From assembly GCA_900555355.1 (NCBI GenBank), contig USKV01000003.1:1-21947 (forward strand): 21,947 nt of DNA, given 5' to 3'. The translations under genes and the position numbers were made by a program. The stretch's first letter is position 1. Each line of letters starts with the position of its first letter. This document shows positions 1 to 8,636 of the stretch, piece after piece. The DNA comes from an uncultured Collinsella sp. (GTDB lineage Bacteria > Actinomycetota > Coriobacteriia > Coriobacteriales > Coriobacteriaceae). A model generated the notes under the pieces. That model searched no databases, was not told where the DNA came from, and worked only from the letters and a program-made list of their open reading frames with translations.

Positions 1-532
1 AGAGAACATCACCGCCCATATGGACAAGTCGCTCGAGTCCCTCAAGCATAACTTCTCCAAGGTTCGTACCGGCCGCGCCAATGCCAACATTCTGTCCGAC
101 ATCACCGTTGATTATTACGGTGTTCCCACGCCGGTCACGCAGGTTGCCGCCGTCAAAACCCCCGAGGCCCACATGCTGCTCATCGAGCCGTGGGACAAGG
201 CACTCATCAATGCTATCGTCAAGGCCATCGGCGCTTCCGATCTGGGTATTACCCCCAACTCCGATGGCACCGTCGTTCGTCTTCCGTTCCCGGCTCCCAC
301 TGAGGAGCGCCGTCGCGAGCTCGTCAAGGAGTGCCGCGAGTACGCCGAGCAGGCCAAGGTGTCTATCCGTAACATCCGTCGCGACTTCAACAACAAGCTC
401 GAGCGCGATGAGGAGCTCACCGAGGACGATGTCCGTCGCGAGCAGGCCAAGGTCCAGAAGCACACCGATGAGTATGTCGCCAAGGTCGAGGAGCTTCTGA
501 AGGAAAAAGAAGCCGAGGTCATGGAGATCTAA
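1..532 (+). CDS. frr: Ribosome recycling factor, 5' end cut off by the window
   Basis: RRF splits the post-termination 70S ribosome together with EF-G and acts in the cytoplasm. The reading frame is open from base 2 and 176 residues are visible, against about 185 for the family, so roughly the first ten residues lie upstream. The ATG at base 20 is internal: the residues before it (ENITAH) align with the usual N-terminal helix. The family hallmark SKVRTGRANANIL is present, as is the C-terminal charged helix (RREQAKVQKHTDEYV). The stop is followed one base later by the uppS start, so the two are co-transcribed. rpsB, tsf and pyrH commonly precede frr in bacteria, but this window cannot show them. 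Confidence 0.97.
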   Translation, partial: ENITAHMDKSLESLKHNFSKVRTGRANANILSDITVDYYGVPTPVTQVAAVKTPEAHMLLIEPWDKALINAIVKAIGASDLGITPNSDGTVVRLPFPAPTEERRRELVKECREYAEQAKVSIRNIRRDFNNKLERDEELTEDDVRREQAKVQKHTDEYVAKVEELLKEKEAEVMEI

Positions 533-533
533 G

Positions 534-1328
534 GTGCAATACGACGAGCATAAACTGGTCGAGTACTTTGCCGACGCCCCTGCGGGCGTCGGTTTTTCCG
601 ACCTTGACTTCAATAACATTCCGCACCATATCTCGTGCATCATGGACGGCAACGGTCGTTGGGCCACGTCGCGCGGTCTTGCGCGCACTGAGGGCCACAA
701 GGCGGGTATCGTCTCCCTTCGCGAGATTATTACTGCCTGCGTGCGTCTGGGCGTCGACGTGCTTTCGGCCTATGCGTTTTCTACCGAAAACTGGAACCGT
801 CCGCAGTACGAGGTCAACGTCTTGATGCACCTGTTTGCCAAGACGTTTATCGACGAGCTGCCGCTTCTGAAGCGCGAAAACGTGCGCGTTGTCTTTTTGG
901 GTGACATTTCCGCGCTGCCCAAGAAGACCCGCGACGTTTTTGAACGCGGTCTTGCCGAGTGCGCCGATCACACCGGTATGACGCTGGCGCTTGCTGTCAA
1001 CTACGGCGCGCGTTCCGAGATTACCCGCGCTGTTCGTCAGATCGCACTCGACGCTGCCGCCGGTAAGATTGATCCTGCCGCAATTGATGACGACATGGTG
1101 GCTTCCCACCTCTATACCGCCGGCCTTCCCGATCCTGAGCTTGTGATTCGCACTTCTGGTGAGCTGCGCCTTTCGAACTATCTGCTGTGGCAGGTGGCTT
1201 ATTCCGAATTCTACGTCACCGATACCTATTGGCCCGACTTTGATCGTTGGGGCCTTGTCGACGCCATTTTGGCCTATCAGGGCCGTGACCGTAGGTTTGG
1301 TGGACTGAGCAAGACCGAGGAGGCTTAA
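534..1328 (+). CDS. uppS: Isoprenyl transferase (undecaprenyl diphosphate synthase family)
   Basis: This cis-prenyltransferase elongates farnesyl diphosphate with isopentenyl diphosphate to make the C55 (or similar) lipid carrier used for peptidoglycan and wall polymers. The catalytic motif MDGNGRWA is at residues 37-44, with the Mg-binding Asp at 38. The C-terminal signature RTSGELRLSNYLLWQ, followed by AYSEFYVTD, lies around residues 205-228. The length is 264 residues. The N-terminus is about 12 residues longer than in short family members. The start is a GTG one base after the frr stop, so translation is probably coupled. The chain length of the product cannot be read from sequence alone; uppS is the usual role for a single copy beside cdsA and dxr. 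Confidence 0.95.
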   Translation: MQYDEHKLVEYFADAPAGVGFSDLDFNNIPHHISCIMDGNGRWATSRGLARTEGHKAGIVSLREIITACVRLGVDVLSAYAFSTENWNRPQYEVNVLMHLFAKTFIDELPLLKRENVRVVFLGDISALPKKTRDVFERGLAECADHTGMTLALAVNYGARSEITRAVRQIALDAAAGKIDPAAIDDDMVASHLYTAGLPDPELVIRTSGELRLSNYLLWQVAYSEFYVTDTYWPDFDRWGLVDAILAYQGRDRRFGGLSKTEEA

Positions 1329-1330
1329 TC

Positions 1331-2230
1331 GTGTCCGATCGTCCCAAGGCATCTGCTCCCAAGACGCCTGCGCGCAAAGCTGCCACTGCTGGCGCGCCTG
1401 CAGCGAAGAGCGGCACCGGTTCGTGGCTGGCGGGCTTTATTACCCGTGCCGCCGCCGGTATCGTCTACGCCGTTGTCTTTATCCTGTGCCTGGTTTTGGG
1501 CATCGTGCCCACGGCCATCTTTGTTTCTGTCATGAGCGGTCTGTGCTGCTATGAGTTTTTCCGTATGACAAGGCTCGATGGCAAGATGGCTAACGAGCGC
1601 ATGGGTATCGCTGCCGCCGTACTCTTTCCGCTGTCGGCGTTGGGCGATTCGATGTTGCTGAATGCCCTGCTTTTTGCCCTGATGCTCGCTGTGGGCATTT
1701 GGTGTGTCTGGTCGCCGCGTACCCGCATTTCTGATGTGGCCGTAACGCTCATGGGTCCCATCTACACTGGCTTTATGCTGTCGGCTATCGTGCTGCTGCG
1801 CGATGCCGTGCCCGGTTTTGCCGGCGCCCTGCTTTCGGTGGGCGTTTGCGCGTCCCTTTGGGTCTCCGATTCGTTTGCCTACATCGTGGGTAGCCGTATC
1901 GGCAAACACAAGATGGTTCCCAAGATCTCTCCCAAAAAGAGCTGGGAGGGGTTTGTCGGCGGCATTCTGGGCTCGGTTTTGATTTGGCTCATCCTGTGGG
2001 CGACGCACTTCTACAAGCTCAGCCTGCCCTATGCGCTGCTGTGCGGCGTGGTCGTGTCCGTCCTGGGCGTTATCGGCGACCTTATCGAGTCGCGCATCAA
2101 GCGTGGCGTGGGCGTCAAGGATTCCGGCAACCTTATCCCGGGCCATGGCGGCATGCTCGACCGTAGCGACTCGCTTATCTTTGGCTGCATTACCGCTCAG
2201 CTGCTTTTGATGATCGGAGGCGTGCTGTAA
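1331..2230 (+). CDS. cdsA: Phosphatidate cytidylyltransferase (CDP-diacylglycerol synthase)
   Basis: This integral membrane enzyme converts phosphatidic acid and CTP to CDP-diacylglycerol, the branch point for phospholipids. The 299-residue product begins with a basic, Ala/Lys-rich cytosolic tail of about 30 residues. Several hydrophobic spans follow. It ends with the family signature at about residues 254-281, including KRGVGVKDSGNLIPGHGG followed by MLDRSDS. The preceding SPKKSWEG is also conserved. The GTG start lies two bases after the uppS stop. The stop overlaps the dxr start in TAATG, which indicates translational coupling. Confidence 0.96.
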   Translation: MSDRPKASAPKTPARKAATAGAPAAKSGTGSWLAGFITRAAAGIVYAVVFILCLVLGIVPTAIFVSVMSGLCCYEFFRMTRLDGKMANERMGIAAAVLFPLSALGDSMLLNALLFALMLAVGIWCVWSPRTRISDVAVTLMGPIYTGFMLSAIVLLRDAVPGFAGALLSVGVCASLWVSDSFAYIVGSRIGKHKMVPKISPKKSWEGFVGGILGSVLIWLILWATHFYKLSLPYALLCGVVVSVLGVIGDLIESRIKRGVGVKDSGNLIPGHGGMLDRSDSLIFGCITAQLLLMIGGVL

Positions 2231-3417
2231 TGTCCTTCCAAACGACGTATGGCCCCGATGGACGCCTTCGCGTTGCCATCCTGGGTTGTACGGGCTCCAT
2301 CGGCACCCAGGCACTCGATGTGTGCCGTCAGCATGCCGATCGCCTGCAGGTGACGGCGCTGTCCGTTAACTCTAGTACCTCCGAGCTCGTTGCCGCTGCC
2401 CGCGAGTTCTCGGTTCCGGCGGTTGCCGTGGCCGATGTCGCTCATGGCGATGACGCCGTGCTGCAGGAGTTGCCCGAGGGAACGAAGCTCGGCGTTGGCG
2501 CGCAGGCGGTTTGCGAGCTCGCGCGTCGCGACGATGTCGACTGCGTGCTCGTTGCTATTGTGGGCGCCGCCGGTCTCGAGGCGAGCCATGCGGCCTTGAC
2601 CTCGAATAAGCGCCTTGCCCTTGCCAACAAGGAGTCCCTCGTCGTCGGTGGCGACTTGCTTATGCCGTTGGCGCAACCGGGCCAGCTTATTCCAGTCGAC
2701 TCTGAACACTCCGCCATCTACCAGTGCTATCTGGGGGAGGACCCGCGCGAGGCTCATTGTATTTGGCTCACCTGCTCGGGCGGTCCGTTCTTTGGCCGAA
2801 CGCGCGACGAGCTCAATCGCGTGACGCGTGCCGATGCCCTGGCGCATCCCACGTGGGCCATGGGCGCCAAGATCACCATCGACTCCGCCACCCTCATGAA
2901 CAAGGGCCTGGAGCGAATTGAGGCCATGCATCTGTTTAACTGCGACCTCGATTTCATTAACGTGGTCGTGCAGCGTCAGTCCAAGATTCACTCTATGGTC
3001 GAGTTTGCCGACGGCTCCGTGATGGCGCATCTCGGTGCTTCCGACATGCGTATTCCCATCCAGTTCGCGTTCTCGTATCCCGAGCGTTGGGATACCCCGG
3101 CGCCTCGTATCGATTTCCGCGAGCTGGGGCAGCTCACGTTTGATGCTGCCGACATGGATACCTTCCGCTGTCTGGCACTGGCCGAACGTGCCGGCAAGAC
3201 GGGTGGCACCATGCCGTGCGTGCTCAATGCCGCCAACGAGGTCGCCGTCGATGCCTTCCTGCACGATGGCTGCAGCTTCACCGATATCGATCGCATTGTG
3301 GAATCCTGCATGGATGCCCACGATATGCAGGCGGTCGATTCGTTTGAGCAGCTTCGCGACATCGATGCGTGGGCGCGTGAAAAGGCTGCGCAGGTGCTCG
3401 CCGCAACCCGTTCCTAA
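2230..3417 (+). CDS. dxr: 1-deoxy-D-xylulose 5-phosphate reductoisomerase
   Basis: Dxr catalyses the first committed MEP-pathway step, the NADPH-dependent rearrangement and reduction of DXP to 2-C-methyl-D-erythritol 4-phosphate; it is the fosmidomycin target. The N-terminal Rossmann motif LGCTGSIGTQALDV is at residues 18-31. LANKESLVVGGDLL is the conserved linker. The metal and substrate site VDSEHSAIYQC begins near residue 156, SCSGGPF follows, and the C-terminal NEVAVDAFL is near residue 336. The length of 395 residues is typical. The ATG shares one base with the cdsA stop. With ispG two genes downstream, it makes this an isoprenoid-supply operon. Confidence 0.97.
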   Translation: MSFQTTYGPDGRLRVAILGCTGSIGTQALDVCRQHADRLQVTALSVNSSTSELVAAAREFSVPAVAVADVAHGDDAVLQELPEGTKLGVGAQAVCELARRDDVDCVLVAIVGAAGLEASHAALTSNKRLALANKESLVVGGDLLMPLAQPGQLIPVDSEHSAIYQCYLGEDPREAHCIWLTCSGGPFFGRTRDELNRVTRADALAHPTWAMGAKITIDSATLMNKGLERIEAMHLFNCDLDFINVVVQRQSKIHSMVEFADGSVMAHLGASDMRIPIQFAFSYPERWDTPAPRIDFRELGQLTFDAADMDTFRCLALAERAGKTGGTMPCVLNAANEVAVDAFLHDGCSFTDIDRIVESCMDAHDMQAVDSFEQLRDIDAWAREKAAQVLAATRS

Positions 3418-3442
3418 CCCATAAGGATTGCTTTTTCGTTTT

Positions 3443-4804
3443 ATGGATACTGTTCTGAGCGTTCTCTCATCGGTCTTTTGGGGCCTACTGATGCTTTCCG
3501 TCCTCGTGTTTTTGCACGAGGGCGGCCACTTTTTGGCGGCACGTGCCTGCGGCGTCCGTGTGACCGAGTTCTTTTTGGGCCTGCCGTGCCGCTTTGACAT
3601 CCATTATACGTCGCGTCGCATTGGAACCAAGTTTGGCGTGACCCCGCTGCTGCTGGGTGGCTACGCTGCCATCTGCGGTATGGATCCGACCGACGTCTCG
3701 TGCGCTGATCGCGTGCTCGCGGCTATCTATCGTCATGGTCGCGTGACCGTGGCCGACCTTGCCGCCGAGCTCGAGCTATCCGAGGAGGATGTGCTCGAGG
3801 CATGCGCCTTGCTCTTGGGTTGGGGCTCTATCGCGCCTTGGTATGAGGAAGGGGAGAAGCCCTCGCCGAGCTACTATCCCACCAAGTATCAGACGCTGCC
3901 GCGAGACGCGGCAGGCTACACCACCTTTGACGGCCGCCGTTTCGATCGAGAGCATGCGACTACCGAGGGCGATGTGTGGGAGCTGCCGTGCGGCGAAGCC
4001 GAGTTCCTTGCGCAAGAGCGTTCGCATACCTATCTGGGCCAGGGTTTTCTCAAGCGCGCCTTTATGCTGCTCGCGGGCATTCTCGTCAATATCCTGACGG
4101 GCTTTTTGCTGCTTATGAGCATCTACTCTATTGCGGGTGTCACCGTGCCGATGGATACCAACGTGATCGGTCAGGTTGACGAGGGGTCTATTGCCGCCAA
4201 GGCGGGTATCGAGGCCGGTGATGCGATCCTTTCGGTTGACGGCGTCTCATGCTCTACCTGGATGGACGTTTACTATGCCATCGGCAAGGCCGCCGGTAAG
4301 GACGATATCGCCATTGAGTATGAGCGCGACGGCAAGCAGCATTCGACCTCGGTTGCGCTCAAAGAGGACGAGCGCCTAGGTGTGTATGCCTCTACGCAGG
4401 TGGTCCGTTTAGACCCCATCATGTCGGCTCGCCTTTCGTTCTCCTATGTCGTGCAGACAGCGGAGGGCGTGATGCGCCTGCTCCAGCCGCAGCATACGAT
4501 GGAGATTCTCGATCAGTCTTCTTCGATCGTGGGCATTAGCGTTATGTCCTCACAGGCTGCTGCTGCCGGCCCTGCCACGTTCCTTTCGTTTGCCGCCCTC
4601 ATTTCGTTCTCGCTTGGCTTTATGAACCTGCTGCCCATCCCACCACTCGATGGCGGCAAGCTGGTCATCGAGATCATTCAAAAGATTGTTGGCCGCGAGC
4701 TTCCGCTCAAGGTCCAGACGATTGTGAGTTATGTGGGCATCGCGCTCTTTGTGCTGCTGTTTGTCTATATGCTTCGTTCCGACGTCCTTCGATTTATCCT
4801 GTAG
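3443..4804 (+). CDS. rseP: RseP-type site-2 intramembrane metalloprotease with a cytosolic winged-helix-like insertion
   Basis: This is a zinc protease that cleaves substrates within the membrane. HEGGH at residues 25-29, in the first membrane span, gives two zinc ligands and the catalytic Glu. NLLPIPPLDGG, with Asp403, supplies the third ligand. A PDZ domain spans about 233-310, followed by two further hydrophobic segments. Between GGY (72-74) and the second span (from about 200), where E. coli RseP has a short linker, this 453-residue protein has about 115 extra residues. They include a segment (89-130) resembling a winged helix-turn-helix, with VTVADLAAELELSEEDVLEA. An in-frame TTG at 3428 abuts the AAGGA at 3423-3427, so it has no usable spacing. 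The ATG at 3443 is preferred, although its spacing of 15 is long. Confidence 0.93.
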   Translation: MDTVLSVLSSVFWGLLMLSVLVFLHEGGHFLAARACGVRVTEFFLGLPCRFDIHYTSRRIGTKFGVTPLLLGGYAAICGMDPTDVSCADRVLAAIYRHGRVTVADLAAELELSEEDVLEACALLLGWGSIAPWYEEGEKPSPSYYPTKYQTLPRDAAGYTTFDGRRFDREHATTEGDVWELPCGEAEFLAQERSHTYLGQGFLKRAFMLLAGILVNILTGFLLLMSIYSIAGVTVPMDTNVIGQVDEGSIAAKAGIEAGDAILSVDGVSCSTWMDVYYAIGKAAGKDDIAIEYERDGKQHSTSVALKEDERLGVYASTQVVRLDPIMSARLSFSYVVQTAEGVMRLLQPQHTMEILDQSSSIVGISVMSSQAAAAGPATFLSFAALISFSLGFMNLLPIPPLDGGKLVIEIIQKIVGRELPLKVQTIVSYVGIALFVLLFVYMLRSDVLRFIL

Positions 4805-4817
4805 GGGAGTGTTTGGA

Positions 4818-5900
4818 TTGTCTTTATCCCATCCTTTGCCTCGCGAGTTGACGTGCCCCGTGCATGTGGGCGGCGTGCAGATCGGTGGCGGCGCTCCGGT
4901 CGTGGTTCAGTCCATGACCTGCACCGATACCGCTGACGCCCAGGCAACGCTTGCGCAAGTGTGCGCGTTGGCGCAGGCTGGCTGCGATATCGTGCGTGTG
5001 AGCGTGCCCACCGAGGCCGCGCTTGAGGGTTTCCGCACCATCTGTGCCGAGTCTCCGGTGCCGATCGTCGCCGATATTCACTTTAACCATAAGCTTGCCA
5101 TCGGCGCCGTCGAGGCTGGTGCCGCCAAGCTTCGCATCAATCCCGGCAATATCGGCGATTGGGCTAAGGTCGATTCCGTCATCGACGCCGCCGGCGCTGC
5201 GGGCTGTGCGATTCGCATCGGTGTCAACGCCGGCTCACTCGAGCAGGATATCGCTGAGCGCGACGAGCTTACGCAGCCCGAGAAGCTCGTGATGTCGAGC
5301 GAGCGCTTCGTCAAGCACTTTGAGGACCGCGGCTTTACGAACATTGTGCTTTCGGCCAAGGCTCATAGCGTGCAAACGACGCTTGATACCTATCGAGCCC
5401 TGTCGCGTGAGATTCCCCACGTTCCGCTTCACCTGGGCGTGACGGAGGCGGGGACCAAGCTCCAGGGCACCATCAAGAGCTCTGTAGGCTTGGGTATCTT
5501 GCTTTCCGAAGGCATTGGCGACACCATGCGTGTGTCGCTCACAGCCGATCCGGTCGAGGAGCCGCCGGTCGCCTGGGGTATCCTGCAGTCGCTGGGCCTG
5601 CGTCGCCGTGGTCCCGAGATCGTCTCGTGCCCCACGTGTGCGCGCTGCCAGGTTAACCTGATTCCTATCGCCGAGGAAGTAACCGAGCGGCTTAAGAGCT
5701 ATGCCGCGCCGCTTTCGATCGCTGTGATGGGATGTGCCGTTAATGGCCCCGGCGAGGCTTCTGATGCCGATCTGGGCGTTGCTTGCGGACGTGGTCAGGC
5801 CTTGCTCTTTTCGCATGGCCAGATCATTGGTAAAGTAGCTGAGGACCAAATTGTCGACGCGCTGATGGCCGAGGTCGACAAACTTATTGAGGAGAAATAA
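4818..5900 (+). CDS. ispG: 4-hydroxy-3-methylbut-2-en-1-yl diphosphate synthase (GcpE)
   Basis: IspG is the penultimate MEP-pathway enzyme, a [4Fe-4S] reductase converting MEcPP to HMBPP. The cluster ligands are visible as Cys271 and Cys274 (CPTC), Cys306 (MGCAVNGPGE) and Glu313, matching the E. coli pattern of 270/273/305/312 almost exactly. PVVVQSMTCTDT and VADIHFNHKLA are conserved barrel motifs. I chose the TTG at 4818 because an AGGGGAGTG ribosome site precedes it at good spacing and it gives the usual N-terminus (360 residues). The frame is open further upstream, but only inside rseP. The stop touches the proS ATG. Confidence 0.95.
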   Translation: MSLSHPLPRELTCPVHVGGVQIGGGAPVVVQSMTCTDTADAQATLAQVCALAQAGCDIVRVSVPTEAALEGFRTICAESPVPIVADIHFNHKLAIGAVEAGAAKLRINPGNIGDWAKVDSVIDAAGAAGCAIRIGVNAGSLEQDIAERDELTQPEKLVMSSERFVKHFEDRGFTNIVLSAKAHSVQTTLDTYRALSREIPHVPLHLGVTEAGTKLQGTIKSSVGLGILLSEGIGDTMRVSLTADPVEEPPVAWGILQSLGLRRRGPEIVSCPTCARCQVNLIPIAEEVTERLKSYAAPLSIAVMGCAVNGPGEASDADLGVACGRGQALLFSHGQIIGKVAEDQIVDALMAEVDKLIEEK

Positions 5901-7622
5901 ATGACCCGAGCAATGTACATGTCTAAGCTCTATGCGCCGACGCTTAAAGAGGATCCGGCGGACGCTGAGCTCGCCAGCCACCGTCTGCTGCTCCGTGCCG
6001 GCATGATCCGCAAGGAGGCCGCCGGCCTGTATTCCTACCTGCCGCTTGCCTGGCGCTCGATCCGTAAGATCGAGAACATCGTGCGCGACGAGATGGACGC
6101 TGCCGGCGCCCAGGAGCTTATGATGCCTATCATGGTCGATGCCGAGTTGTGGCGTGAGTCCGGCCGCATCGACGCCTATGGCAAGGAGCTTGTGCGCTTT
6201 GACGACCGTCATGGTCGCGAGTTCGTCCTGGGCCCCACGCACGAGGAGACCGTCACGGCCCTGGTGCGCAACGAGCTGCGCTCCTACAAGCAGCTGCCCG
6301 TCAACCTGTACCACATTCAGGACAAGTTCCGCGACGAGTTCCGCCCCCGCTTTGGCCTGATGCGCGGTCGCGAGTTCATCATGAAGGACGCCTACAGCTT
6401 CTCCGCCACGCAGGAGAGCCTGCAGGAGGAGTATGACAAGATGAAGCAGGCCTACGCTAACATCTGCGAGCGCTGCTATATCAAGGCCCTGCCCGTTGTT
6501 GCCGACTCCGGTGAGATCGGTGGCGATACCTCCGTCGAGTACATGGCTTTGGCCGACGCCGGCGAGGCTTCGCTCGTCTACTGCGACGATTGCGGCTTTG
6601 CTGCCGATGACGAGGCGGCAAGCACCAAGGTCGTCGTGACCGAGGGTCCTGGTGACGGTACGCTCACCAAGGTTGAGACTCCGGGCATGGGCACCATTGA
6701 GGCCGTTGCAAAGTTCTTTGGGTTCCCCGAGAACGGCACGCGCAAGTCGCTGGCACTCATCGACGCCGAGGGCAAGCCGGTCGTGGCCATTGTTCCGGGC
6801 GATCACGAGCTCAACGATTGCAAGGCCGAGCACGTCTTTGGCAAGGGCTATCGCATGATGACCGACGAGGAGCTTCAGGCGAACGGTCTGCACAAGGGCT
6901 TTATCGGACCGGTTAACCTGCCCGATGGCATTCGTCTGGTGTGCGACGAGAGCCTGCGCGATTCCAAGCAGTGGGCCTGCGGTGCCAACGAGGTCGATTA
7001 TCACTTTACCGGTGCCTGCCCCGAGCGCGACTTTACCGTCGATGAGTGGGCCGATCTGGTCACCGTTGTCGCCGGCGACCCCTGCCCGCACTGCGGCAAG
7101 CCGCTCTCCGCTGCCAGCGGCATCGAGGTCTCTCAGGTCTTCCAGCTGGGCACCAAGTATTCCGAGGCCATGGGTGCCACCTTTATGGACGAGGACGGCA
7201 AGGAGAAGCCGCTCATCATGGGCTGCTATGGCGTTGGTGTGTCCCGCTCGCTCGCTGCCGTCGTGGAGCAGCACAACGACGAGCACGGTATCGTCTGGCC
7301 GGTCTCCGTTGCCCCGTACGAGGTCGCGGTGATTCCGCTCGATCCCAAGAAGGAGGAGTGCGCTACCGTCTGCGAGCAGATCGTTGATGGCCTGTGCGCC
7401 GAGGGTATCGAGGTTGTCGTCGACGACCGCGACGAGCGTCCCGGCTTTAAGTTTGCCGACAACGACCTTATGGGCTTCCCGTATCAGGTCGTTCTGGGTA
7501 AGCGTGGCCTTAAGAATGGCACCGTTGAGCTCAAGGACCGTGCCACGGGTGAGCGCGAGGATGTGGCGATCGACGAGGTCGTCGCCAAGGTCGCCGAGCT
7601 TGTGAAGGCAGCACGCCGTTAA
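5901..7622 (+). CDS. proS: Prolyl-tRNA synthetase, bacterial type with editing domain
   Basis: ProS charges tRNA-Pro. The 573-residue protein has the class II core: FVLGPTHEETVTALV and RDEFRPRFGLMRGREF (motif 2 region, about 107-165) and GCYGVGVSRSLAAVVEQ (motif 3, about 441-457). Between motifs 2 and 3 sits the YbaK-like INS editing domain (about 225-390, including NGTRKSLALID and VPGDHELND). This domain removes mischarged alanine in the bacterial form. A C-terminal anticodon-binding domain follows (VVLGKRGLKNGTVELKDR). The ATG directly follows the ispG stop and GAGGAG at 5889-5894 is its ribosome site. It is the last gene of the operon. Confidence 0.97.
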   Translation: MTRAMYMSKLYAPTLKEDPADAELASHRLLLRAGMIRKEAAGLYSYLPLAWRSIRKIENIVRDEMDAAGAQELMMPIMVDAELWRESGRIDAYGKELVRFDDRHGREFVLGPTHEETVTALVRNELRSYKQLPVNLYHIQDKFRDEFRPRFGLMRGREFIMKDAYSFSATQESLQEEYDKMKQAYANICERCYIKALPVVADSGEIGGDTSVEYMALADAGEASLVYCDDCGFAADDEAASTKVVVTEGPGDGTLTKVETPGMGTIEAVAKFFGFPENGTRKSLALIDAEGKPVVAIVPGDHELNDCKAEHVFGKGYRMMTDEELQANGLHKGFIGPVNLPDGIRLVCDESLRDSKQWACGANEVDYHFTGACPERDFTVDEWADLVTVVAGDPCPHCGKPLSAASGIEVSQVFQLGTKYSEAMGATFMDEDGKEKPLIMGCYGVGVSRSLAAVVEQHNDEHGIVWPVSVAPYEVAVIPLDPKKEECATVCEQIVDGLCAEGIEVVVDDRDERPGFKFADNDLMGFPYQVVLGKRGLKNGTVELKDRATGEREDVAIDEVVAKVAELVKAARR

Positions 7623-7652
7623 TCGACGATTTCGCTTGTAGTTCGATATACG

Positions 7653-7701
7653 GGACGGCCCCGCATTTCTCCAGATCGGGGAGATGCGGGGCCGTCCTTT
7701 T
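7653..7701 (+). terminator. Strong intrinsic terminator after proS
   Basis: Arms 7653-7666 and 7684-7697 are exact complements (GGACGGCCCCGCAT). The inner bases 7667-7672 and 7678-7683 extend the stem to 20 pairs with two G-U pairs, around a five-base loop, and TTTT follows at 7698-7701. It ends the frr-proS operon and shields the convergent genes downstream. Confidence 0.93.
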
Positions 7702-7724
7702 ATCTTGTGGCATCCTCGATATCT

Positions 7725-7768
7725 AAAAGGAAAACCCCACAGCCCATGCGAGCTGCGGGGTTTTCCTT
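7725..7768 (-). terminator. Intrinsic terminator for the leftward adhE/phosphotransferase unit
   Basis: Arms 7727-7743 and 7752-7768 form a 17-bp stem. The single imperfect position is A/C on the + strand but a G-U pair in leftward RNA. In that direction the stem is followed by TTTT (AAAA at 7725-7728 on +). It lies about 30 bases past the stop of the minus-strand gene. Confidence 0.88.
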
Positions 7769-7800
7769 GTGCCTCCGATGCGAAATAAATCGCACAGATA

Positions 7801-8565
7801 TTACTGATAATCGACGACGTCGATCCAGTTCTTCAGGAACTCATCGTTCACGTTGCGCTTACGAGCGAGCTCGGAAGCGGCGACGATGCTCGTCCACTGA
7901 CGCACGACCTGCATCGGCATGTCGGCGCGGTCGCAGTAGAGCTCCAGGTAGGCCTCAGCCTGATCCTTGCTGTTGAGGGCGAAGAGCAGGTAGGTGGTGG
8001 CAACGTCGGCAGCAGGGGAGCCCTGGGTGGCGTGTGCCCAGTCGCACACATAGAGCTGGCCGTCGTCGCCGACGATGACGTTGGAGGGGTTGAAGTCGCC
8101 GTGGCAGACCTTGAACTCCTTGGTCATGCCGTCCAGACGCTCCTGAAGGTTGTAGCGCGTGGTGGCATTGAGCTGATCAAGGCTGTCGATCATGCGGGCG
8201 AACTTGTCGCGCTGACGGTTGAGCAGCGGGGAGGTGTAGCCGTGGATCTCGATCTGGAGGTCGACGAACATCTCGAGGTACTCACCAAAGCGCTGGGGCT
8301 CGGCAGTCATCTTCTCGGCAAGGGTGGTGCCCGGAACCTTCTCGGTCACGAGCGCCCAGCCGTTGGCGTTCTCGAGCTGGGAAACCTCGAGCGCCTTGGG
8401 GCTGCGGATGCCGCACTCATTGATGCGGGCAAGATTCAAAGCCTCGTTGAACACGTCGGAGACAGGCTTGGTCTCGTTAAAGACCTTGACGATCTTGTCG
8501 CCCAGGTCGTAAACGACCTTGTTGCCACGGCGGACGAGCTCGGTCTTGGAATCGGGTAGCAGCAT
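7801..8565 (-). CDS. Aminoglycoside phosphotransferase/choline kinase-fold protein, substrate unknown
   Basis: The 254-residue protein has the kinase-like fold of the APH family. VCHGDFNPSNVIV, with HGDFNPSN at about 155-162, is the catalytic loop with Asp and Asn. CDWAHATQGSPAADVATTYL (about 174-193) carries the metal-binding Asp. VTEKVPGTTLAEKM is the hinge-like region. The real substrate could be a small alcohol, a sugar or a protein; resistance to an aminoglycoside should not be assumed. AAAGGA precedes the ATG at good spacing. The gene follows adhE by 88 bases on the same strand with no obvious promoter of its own, so it is probably reached by readthrough from adhE. It resembles a family of paralogous APH-like proteins found in anaerobes, but I cannot verify membership. 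Confidence 0.85.
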   Translation of the reverse strand: MLLPDSKTELVRRGNKVVYDLGDKIVKVFNETKPVSDVFNEALNLARINECGIRSPKALEVSQLENANGWALVTEKVPGTTLAEKMTAEPQRFGEYLEMFVDLQIEIHGYTSPLLNRQRDKFARMIDSLDQLNATTRYNLQERLDGMTKEFKVCHGDFNPSNVIVGDDGQLYVCDWAHATQGSPAADVATTYLLFALNSKDQAEAYLELYCDRADMPMQVVRQWTSIVAASELARKRNVNDEFLKNWIDVVDYQ

Positions 8566-8597
8566 GGTTGCATCCTTTCAACGATGCGATAGAAGCG

Positions 8598-8636
8598 ACG
8601 GCGGGGGTGTGTGAAACACCCGTGCACCCCCGCCGT
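8598..8636 (-). other. Strong hairpin between adhE and the phosphotransferase gene
   Basis: The arms ACGGCGGGGGTG (8598-8609) and its exact complement (8625-8636) make a 12-bp, almost all G/C stem with a 15-base loop. In the leftward direction no T-run follows (CGCTTCTATCG), so it is not a standard terminator. It may attenuate readthrough or protect the 3' end of the adhE mRNA. Confidence 0.6.

Noticed and set aside
3428..3442. TTG at 3428 as the rseP start
   Set aside because: The only ribosome-site-like bases (AAGGA) directly abut it with no spacing. The ATG at 3443 gives the normal short N-terminus before the HEGGH span, although its spacing is long.
5235..7286. A 683-codon minus-strand frame opposite ispG and proS, with similar long frames opposite dxr (2197-3600) and pyrC (14744-16141)
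   Set aside because: All run antisense to strongly conserved genes, have skewed composition and no ribosome sites, and show no motif. They are shadows of codon bias.
7801..8565. Calling the APH-fold gene an aminoglycoside resistance determinant
   Set aside because: Only the general kinase-fold motifs are visible. The genomic context is core metabolism with no mobile signature, so a resistance call is unsupported.
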